A stretch of 64,000 nucleotides of DNA from Halomonas zincidurans B6. GTDB lineage: Bacteria > Pseudomonadota > Gammaproteobacteria > Pseudomonadales > Halomonadaceae. The notes beneath the pieces are model-generated. The model saw nothing but the letters and a program-made list of their open reading frames with translations. It ran no database searches and was not told where the DNA came from. The position numbers and the translations under genes were made by a program. Location: contig NZ_JNCK01000001.1 in the NCBI RefSeq assembly GCF_000731955.1, forward strand, positions 1,550,001-1,614,000. Reading direction: 5' to 3'. Below, one piece after another: positions 59,884 through 64,000 of the stretch. Numbering within the stretch: position 1 is the stretch's first letter; each line of letters starts with the position of its first letter.

Positions 59884-59997
59884 TCACTTACCTTTTTGCG
59901 TCTGATTCGCGCACGGTAGCATGTTCACCACCCAGTCCGGCACATAGGCCCCACTCCTGAGCGCGCATTGATGCAGCTGGCCCAGCACGCTGGCCAT
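59884..59997 (-). pseudogene. Possible gene fragment upstream of the small hypothetical gene
   Basis: A minus-strand frame, open from about 60066 to the TGA at 59884-59886, gives a coding-like peptide (LSVGMASVLGQLHQCALRSG, then AYVPDWVVNMLP). The only internal ATG is at 59997, giving 37 residues, and no ribosome binding site is evident, so this may be the 3' end of a lost gene. The remainder of 59880-60292 (413 bases) holds only a 33-codon plus-strand frame at 60086-60187 without a ribosome binding site (MDNNRETVLENEAWLAQHKP), and a 6-bp hairpin CCGGGC/GCCCGG at about 60230-60250 after mvaT. Confidence 0.35.
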
Positions 59998-60292
59998 ACC
60001 CACGGACAACGCCGACTGGCTGGCGATCGCTAATCTAGCTTGAATGCTTGGGGTTAAATGCTTTCATTGATGAGCGTAATAATTCATGGACAATAATCGG
60101 GAAACCGTACTGGAGAACGAGGCCTGGCTTGCGCAGCACAAGCCAATCGCTGCACGTCGCGACATGCTTTACCGCGAAGGGCAATGAATGAGAGCACCCG
60201 CGGGAACGCACATGGAAAGGCTTGAAATACCGGGCCGAGAATCAGCCCGGGCAACGCCAAGCGCTCGTTTGACACGATTACGCTGTAAAAGT

Positions 60293-60676
60293 TCAGTCTT
60301 CAGTGCGCACGAGCCAGGACTCGACGGTATCGGCACCGTGCTCATCCTTCCAGACCTTGAGCCTCTTATGATTGCCGCCACGGGTTTCGACGACTTCACC
60401 GGTATGCGGGTTCTTGTAGATTTTCAACTTGCGCTTACGGCGACCGCTAGTGCTGGCCGCGTTCGACTTGCTGGCGGAGCCGGAGTCTTGCGGCTTGGGA
60501 TCGAGCATGTCGATCACGTCGCTGGCGCTCTTGTTGAACTCTTTCATCAAGGCTTCCAGACGCTCCTTGAAATCGAGTTCGGACTTCAGGCGCTGATCAC
60601 CTTCAAGCTGCTTCAGCTCGTCGCTCAGCTGCTTGAGCAGCTGCTCTTTCTTCATGTATTCGCTTAACAGTGACAT
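60293..60676 (-). CDS. MvaT/MvaU-type H-NS-like nucleoid protein
   Basis: 127 residues, the size of Pseudomonas MvaT. H-NS-family proteins bind AT-rich DNA and silence horizontally acquired genes. The N-terminal oligomerisation coiled coil (MSLLSEYMKKEQLLKQLSDE, then LKQLEGDQRLKSELDFKERL) and the C-terminal DNA-binding domain (KLKIYKNPHTGEVVETRGGN, HKRLKVWKDEHGADTVESW) match MvaT, including the NPHTGEV and GGNHK blocks and the AT-pincer-like RGGN loop. Single gene with small or decayed neighbours. Confidence 0.92.
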   Translation of the reverse strand: MSLLSEYMKKEQLLKQLSDELKQLEGDQRLKSELDFKERLEALMKEFNKSASDVIDMLDPKPQDSGSASKSNAASTSGRRKRKLKIYKNPHTGEVVETRGGNHKRLKVWKDEHGADTVESWLVRTED

Positions 60677-60771
60677 GCGCTACTAGCCTTCCATATGTTT
60701 CCGGGATGCCTCTCCATTATCGGCATTACAAAGCTATTTGCCAAGTACCCGATTTACCCTCGTTCAAAACT

Positions 60772-61008
60772 TTATTTCACTTCCTCAGTAGAGTTGATCA
60801 AAGCCGGACTAGCCAACCAGCCAAACAGAACCAACGGCATGTTGTGTGAATGTAAAGTCGACACTACAGAATCCCAGATATGGGCGTGCTGATAATCGTC
60901 ATTCAGCCCGGCGGCCGGCGCGAGTGTCGAGTCGGTAGCCGGCGAACCGGCATCGCCGAGTGCTGCTGCGGTCCCCACCAGTACGATCGTCGCCAGTTCC
61001 GCTGTCAT
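60772..61008 (-). CDS. Doubtful small open frame
   Basis: 78 residues from ATG 61008. The N-terminus is hydrophobic (MTAELATIVLVGTAAALGDA) and the rest has no recognised family. No convincing ribosome binding site precedes it, and the region is low in coding signal, so it may not be a gene. If it is discounted, 60677-61292 is a 616-base gap holding only this frame and a hairpin. Confidence 0.25.
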   Translation of the reverse strand: MTAELATIVLVGTAAALGDAGSPATDSTLAPAAGLNDDYQHAHIWDSVVSTLHSHNMPLVLFGWLASPALINSTEEVK

Positions 61009-61224
61009 GCAAGGTTCAAGAAAGCGTCGCGGCGCTGAAATCGGCGTCGCGCACCCTGTATTCGGGATCAATTGTTGCCGACAGCCAATGATCCATGATC
61101 CAGACAAGGGACACTGTCGTTCAGCGCGCCACGGAAGCAAAGCGCAGGAAGCGCTAAGGGAGCGATCCGGCCAGAGCAGTTGGAGCGCGCGGCAGGAGGC
61201 CGTTCAGGGAGAGGGTTTTCTTTA

Positions 61225-61258
61225 ACGCCACGGGGTCCGTCAGGGCTGACCGTGGCGT
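61225..61258. terminator. Hairpin downstream of the ilvE-like gene
   Basis: ACGCCACGG (about 61225-61233) pairs perfectly with CCGTGGCGT (about 61250-61258) around a 16-base loop. On the minus strand it follows the aminotransferase gene by about 35 bases. The tail (TAAAGAAAACC) is not U-rich, so rho-independent termination is uncertain. The rest of 61009-61292 shows nothing else. Confidence 0.5.
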
Positions 61259-61292
61259 CTTTGTGCGGGCACAGGGCGTGACAATGGTCGCG

Positions 61293-62231
61293 TCACACGG
61301 CTTGCAGCCAATCGCCATAGGCCGCCAGATCGCTGGCCAGGTCGCCACGCACCAACCGCCGGTAAAGCGCCTGAAGCTCACGGGTGACCGGGCGCTGGTC
61401 GGTACGACCGATACGTCGGCCGTCCAGTTCGCGAATCGGCAGGATCTCGGCCGCGGTACCCGTGAAGAACGCCTCATCGGCGGTGTAGAGTTCATCGCGG
61501 GTGATGCGCCGCTCGCGCACCGTCATGCCCAGCCGCTCGCGGGCGAGCGCGATCACGCTGTCGCGGGTGATGCCCTGTAAACACGAGGTCACTTCCGGGG
61601 TATGCAGCACGCCGTCGCGGACCAGGAAGACGTTCTCGGCCGAGCCCTCGGCGACATAGCCTTCGGGGTCGAGCATCAGCGTCTCGTCGAAGCCCGCCTT
61701 GATCGCGGTATTCAACGCCAGCATCGAGTTGACGTAGTGGCCGTTGGTCTTGGCCCGGCACAGGCTGATGTTGACGTGGTGGCGGCTCCATGAAGACGTC
61801 AGCACCCGCAAGCCCTGCTCGGCGGCACTCGGCGAAATGTAATGGGCGAGATGCCAGGCGGGAATCATCACATGGGTGCTCAGGCCCTCGGCGCGCAGAC
61901 CCATGCCTTCGGCGCCCAGGAACACCGTCGGCTTGAGATAGGCATCGCCCAGCGCGTTGCGGCGCAACGCCTCGCGCTGCGCGTCGAGCAGTGCCGGGGC
62001 GTCGAAATCGAGCGGAATATCCAAGGCGTGGGCGCTATCCAGCAGCCGACGGACATGCGCATCGGCGCGGAACAGATGCACCCCGTTCGGTCCCTCGTAG
62101 GCGCGCACGCCCTCGAAACAGCCCATGCCGTAATGCAAGGTGTGGGTGAGCAGATGCATCCTGGCATCGCGCCACGCCAACCATACGCCATCGAGCCAGA
62201 ACCAGCCGTCGCGATCACTGATCGACTGCAT
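61293..62231 (-). CDS. ilvE: Branched-chain amino acid aminotransferase (IlvE family)
   Basis: 312 residues from ATG 62231, with GGGGAGGG upstream. Class IV PLP aminotransferase: THTLHYGMGCFEGVRAYEG near residue 30, the Schiff-base Lys in LCRAKTNGHYVNSMLALNTA, and EGYVAEGSAENVFLVRDG followed by GITRDSVIALARERLGM. It transaminates leucine, isoleucine and valine with 2-oxoglutarate. It follows a D-amino-acid dehydrogenase gene by 55 bases on the same strand; a dedicated role in amino-acid catabolism or D-amino-acid turnover is possible, and a second, biosynthetic ilvE may exist elsewhere. Confidence 0.88.
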   Translation of the reverse strand: MQSISDRDGWFWLDGVWLAWRDARMHLLTHTLHYGMGCFEGVRAYEGPNGVHLFRADAHVRRLLDSAHALDIPLDFDAPALLDAQREALRRNALGDAYLKPTVFLGAEGMGLRAEGLSTHVMIPAWHLAHYISPSAAEQGLRVLTSSWSRHHVNISLCRAKTNGHYVNSMLALNTAIKAGFDETLMLDPEGYVAEGSAENVFLVRDGVLHTPEVTSCLQGITRDSVIALARERLGMTVRERRITRDELYTADEAFFTGTAAEILPIRELDGRRIGRTDQRPVTRELQALYRRLVRGDLASDLAAYGDWLQAV

Positions 62232-62286
62232 GTCACCCTCCCCTGAACATTGAACGTCCCAGACGTTGAACGATGCCCGTGGCCGA

Positions 62287-63570
62287 TCACTTGCCGAAGC
62301 GCCCCGGGCGAAACGGCGCGATATCCAGCACCGGCATATCGCCATCGATCAACTGAGCGATCAGTTGCGCGCTGCCGGCCGAGAACGTCCAGCCGAAGGT
62401 ACCGTGGCCGGTGTTGAAATACAGATTGTCGAGCTTGGCCTGGCCGATGATCGGCGGGCCGTCGGGGGTCATCGGTCGAAAGCCGGTCCACGACTCGGCC
62501 TGGTCGAGATCGGCGGCCCCGGGAAAGCGCGATTCCACCGCATGGCGGATGGTCGCCAGGCGCGCCTCGGGAATGCGCCGATCGAACTCGTCCAGCTCGA
62601 CGAAACCGGTGGCCCGCAGGCGATCGCCCAGGCGCGTCGCCACGACCTTGTAGCGATCGTCGATCACCGTCGAGCGCGGCGCCCGTTCCGGGTCCTTGAT
62701 CGGCGCCGTCAACGAATAGCCCTTGACCGGGTAGATCGGCAGCTTGACGCCGAGCGCCTCAGCCAGCCCCGGCGACTGGCAACCGGCCGAGACCACCAGC
62801 GCATCCACTTCCAGCGTCTCGCCTTCGCTCAATGAGGCCGCGGTCGTCGGCACCAGTTGCAGGGCGCTTACCACGCCACGCTCGCGCACGATGTCACGCA
62901 CCTCGCTGGCATAGCGGAAGGTGACGCCGAGCCGCTCGCACTCGGCGGCCAGCGCCTGGGTAAAGCGCTGGCAGTCCCCCGTGCCGTCGCCGGGCAACCG
63001 CAACGCACCGACCAGCGGCGCATCACCGCGCAACCCGGGCTCGACCTCGGCCAGCCCCTCGGGCGTCAGCCATTGATGATCGATGCCCATCTCGCTGAGC
63101 AGTCCCGCGGTGGCCTTGAGCCCTTCGGCGGTCGCGTCGTCGCTGGCCAGGTCGATCAGCCCGCCGTGGCCGCCGTCGAAGGCCAGGTCCAGGTTCTCCT
63201 CGAGATCGACAAAGCACTGCCGGCTATACGTGCCCAGGCGCAGCATCGCCCGCTTGTTGGCCTGGAAGACGCCCGGCGCGTTGGCGAAGCGCCAGGTCGC
63301 GGTCAGAAAGCGCAGCGTCCACGGCGTCGGCGGCATGCGCATCTTCAGCGGACCGCTGGGCTTGACCAGCCACGGCAGGGCCTTCTTGATCATCGCCGGC
63401 GAAGCCCATGGATAGACGTAACCGTAGGAGCGCTGGCCGGCGTTGCCGCGACTGGTTTCGAGTCCGGCGGCGTCGAGGCGCTCGATCACGCTGACCCGAT
63501 GACCACGACTGACCAGCGCATGCGCGGTCGTCACCCCGACCACCCCGGCACCGATAATGGCGATATGCAT
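62287..63570 (-). CDS. dadA: D-amino acid dehydrogenase small subunit-like FAD oxidoreductase
   Basis: 427 residues from ATG 63570 (AGGGAG upstream); a GTG two codons earlier is possible. DAO-family flavoenzyme: HIAIIGAGVVGVTTAHALVS (FAD Rossmann), DAAGLETSRGNAGQRSYGYV, which is the DadA signature, LRLPGDGTGDCQRFTQALAA, and the C-terminal WTGFRPMTPDGPPIIGQAKL plus YFNTGHGTFGWTFSAGSAQL. It deaminates D-amino acids and feeds electrons to the respiratory chain. Gene neighbours on the same strand are a class II deacetylase and an aminotransferase. Confidence 0.9.
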   Translation of the reverse strand: MHIAIIGAGVVGVTTAHALVSRGHRVSVIERLDAAGLETSRGNAGQRSYGYVYPWASPAMIKKALPWLVKPSGPLKMRMPPTPWTLRFLTATWRFANAPGVFQANKRAMLRLGTYSRQCFVDLEENLDLAFDGGHGGLIDLASDDATAEGLKATAGLLSEMGIDHQWLTPEGLAEVEPGLRGDAPLVGALRLPGDGTGDCQRFTQALAAECERLGVTFRYASEVRDIVRERGVVSALQLVPTTAASLSEGETLEVDALVVSAGCQSPGLAEALGVKLPIYPVKGYSLTAPIKDPERAPRSTVIDDRYKVVATRLGDRLRATGFVELDEFDRRIPEARLATIRHAVESRFPGAADLDQAESWTGFRPMTPDGPPIIGQAKLDNLYFNTGHGTFGWTFSAGSAQLIAQLIDGDMPVLDIAPFRPGRFGK

Positions 63571-63583
63571 GGTCACTCCCTGG

Positions 63584-64000
63584 CTACTCCGGCGTTTTCA
63601 GTAGGTCGGCAACGACGCCATCCGCCGCGTCGAGATCGGCATAGGCGGACCAGCCCCGGCGCCAGTCGTCGATCAACTCGCGCTGGTGCGGCTGCAACGC
63701 CTGATAGCCCCAGGCGGCGATCTCGGCGTCCTGCGGATCGGGCACGTCGATAGCGCTGCCGGCCAGCCGGGCGATGACCGCATGCCCGCATAGCGGTACG
63801 TAGCCCTCGGAATAGCCGCCCTCGTGGATCATCACCAAGCGTCCTTCGCAGAGCTGCTCGGCCAGTCCCTTGAGCTGTGCAGTCATCGTCGCGAAGGCGC
63901 TGCTGTTGAGCAGCATCTTGCCCAACGGGTCCTTGCCGCAGGCGTCAAAGCCGCAGGCGACGACGATCAGCTCGGGGCGAAAAGCCGCCAGCGCCGGCAG
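63584..64000 (-). CDS. Class II histone deacetylase-family amidohydrolase, N-terminal part missing
   Basis: The last 138 codons are visible; the gene continues past base 64000. The zinc-deacetylase pattern is FRPELIVVACGFDACGKDPL, where the Asp of the conserved SAGFDAHxxDPLG block is a zinc ligand, followed by LVMIHEGGYSEGYVPLCGHA, with the GGY motif carrying the catalytic Tyr. Bacterial members are acetylpolyamine amidohydrolases or related deacetylases. Here the usual His after FDA is Cys (FDACGKD), as in some class II bacterial members. It is 13 bases upstream of dadA, probably the first visible gene of the operon. Confidence 0.85.
   Translation of the reverse strand: MPALAAFRPELIVVACGFDACGKDPLGKMLLNSSAFATMTAQLKGLAEQLCEGRLVMIHEGGYSEGYVPLCGHAVIARLAGSAIDVPDPQDAEIAAWGYQALQPHQRELIDDWRRGWSAYADLDAADGVVADLLKTPE

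Noticed and set aside
60084..60275. 63-codon minus-strand frame after the MvaT-like gene
   Set aside because: No ribosome binding site, arginine/proline/cysteine-rich shadow-like composition, and it spans the probable mvaT termination hairpin.
60188..60667. 159-codon plus-strand frame antisense to the MvaT-like gene
   Set aside because: The minus-strand frame has clear MvaT blocks; the antisense frame has no recognisable motif.

Overview
The window is GC-rich, densely packed gammaproteobacterial chromosome, most likely from a moderately halophilic Halomonadaceae (Chromohalobacter/Halomonas type). The evidence for this is inferential: E. coli-like gene neighbourhoods (gloB/methyltransferase/rnhA/dnaQ, yejABEF, tus genes beside yccA), Pseudomonas-like elements (gts sugar transporter with a two-component system, an MvaT-type H-NS analogue), and an eight-gene sulfolactate cluster whose content matches the one described for Chromohalobacter salexigens. 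No phage, CRISPR array or complete insertion sequence was seen.

Layout. 1-1580: end of moaB and moeA (molybdenum cofactor). 1581-4469, minus strand: tusD-tusC-tusB-tusE-acpH (tRNA 2-thiouridine sulfur relay plus ACP phosphodiesterase) and yccA. 4601-8242: a PrpA-like phosphatase, a small gene that looks frameshifted, a CsbD-like protein, tRNA-Ser(TGA) and the NhaP2-type antiporter. 8456-16300: an NMT1-like binding protein, ybfF, yhhQ, nudC, dnaQ, rnhA, a methyltransferase, gloB and mltD. 16420-22042: yejABEF peptide importer. 22219-27637: rsuA, yafV-like amidase, rarD, an unrecognised HTH-bearing protein and an MCP with a C-terminal sensory region. 27745-32728: methylmalonate-semialdehyde dehydrogenase, beta-alanine-type aminotransferase and a SulP transporter, followed by a 160-bp MITE-like element. 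32902-39610: a glucose-type ABC importer (gtsABCD-like) and a histidine kinase/response regulator pair. 39868-43074: lhgO and an InaA-type kinase/glycosyltransferase pair. 43106-53121: the sulfolactate cluster (comC, slcC, TctBAC-type transporter, suyR, suyAB) followed by a divergent LysR/YeiH-type anion exporter pair. 53223-56182: UDP-glucose dehydrogenase, a UDP-sugar epimerase and a membrane protein. 56287-59374: a HAD phosphatase, a small protein and a motAB-like stator pair. 59541-61292: small hypothetical genes, gene debris and an MvaT-like nucleoid protein. 61293-64000: ilvE-like aminotransferase, D-amino-acid dehydrogenase and a truncated class II deacetylase.

The most coherent system is the sulfolactate region. 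A TTT-family transporter would import sulfolactate, SlcC and ComC would interconvert its enantiomers through sulfopyruvate, and SuyAB would split (R)-sulfolactate into pyruvate and sulfite. The adjacent YeiH-type protein is a plausible exporter of the resulting sulfite or sulfate. A 36-bp sequence repeated with 4 mismatches lies upstream of both slcH/suyR and suyA and contains promoter-like hexamers, so it is a good candidate for the shared SuyR-controlled promoter/operator. A 48-codon LacI-type C-terminal remnant lies inside the cluster.

Other unusual points are a 19-bp tandem duplication covering the ribosome binding site and start codon of tusC, three tandem in-frame ATG-containing repeats before the sugar-binding protein gene, and a perfect 48-bp palindrome downstream of the motAB-linked small gene. 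All functional calls rest on motif recognition by eye; no database search was run.
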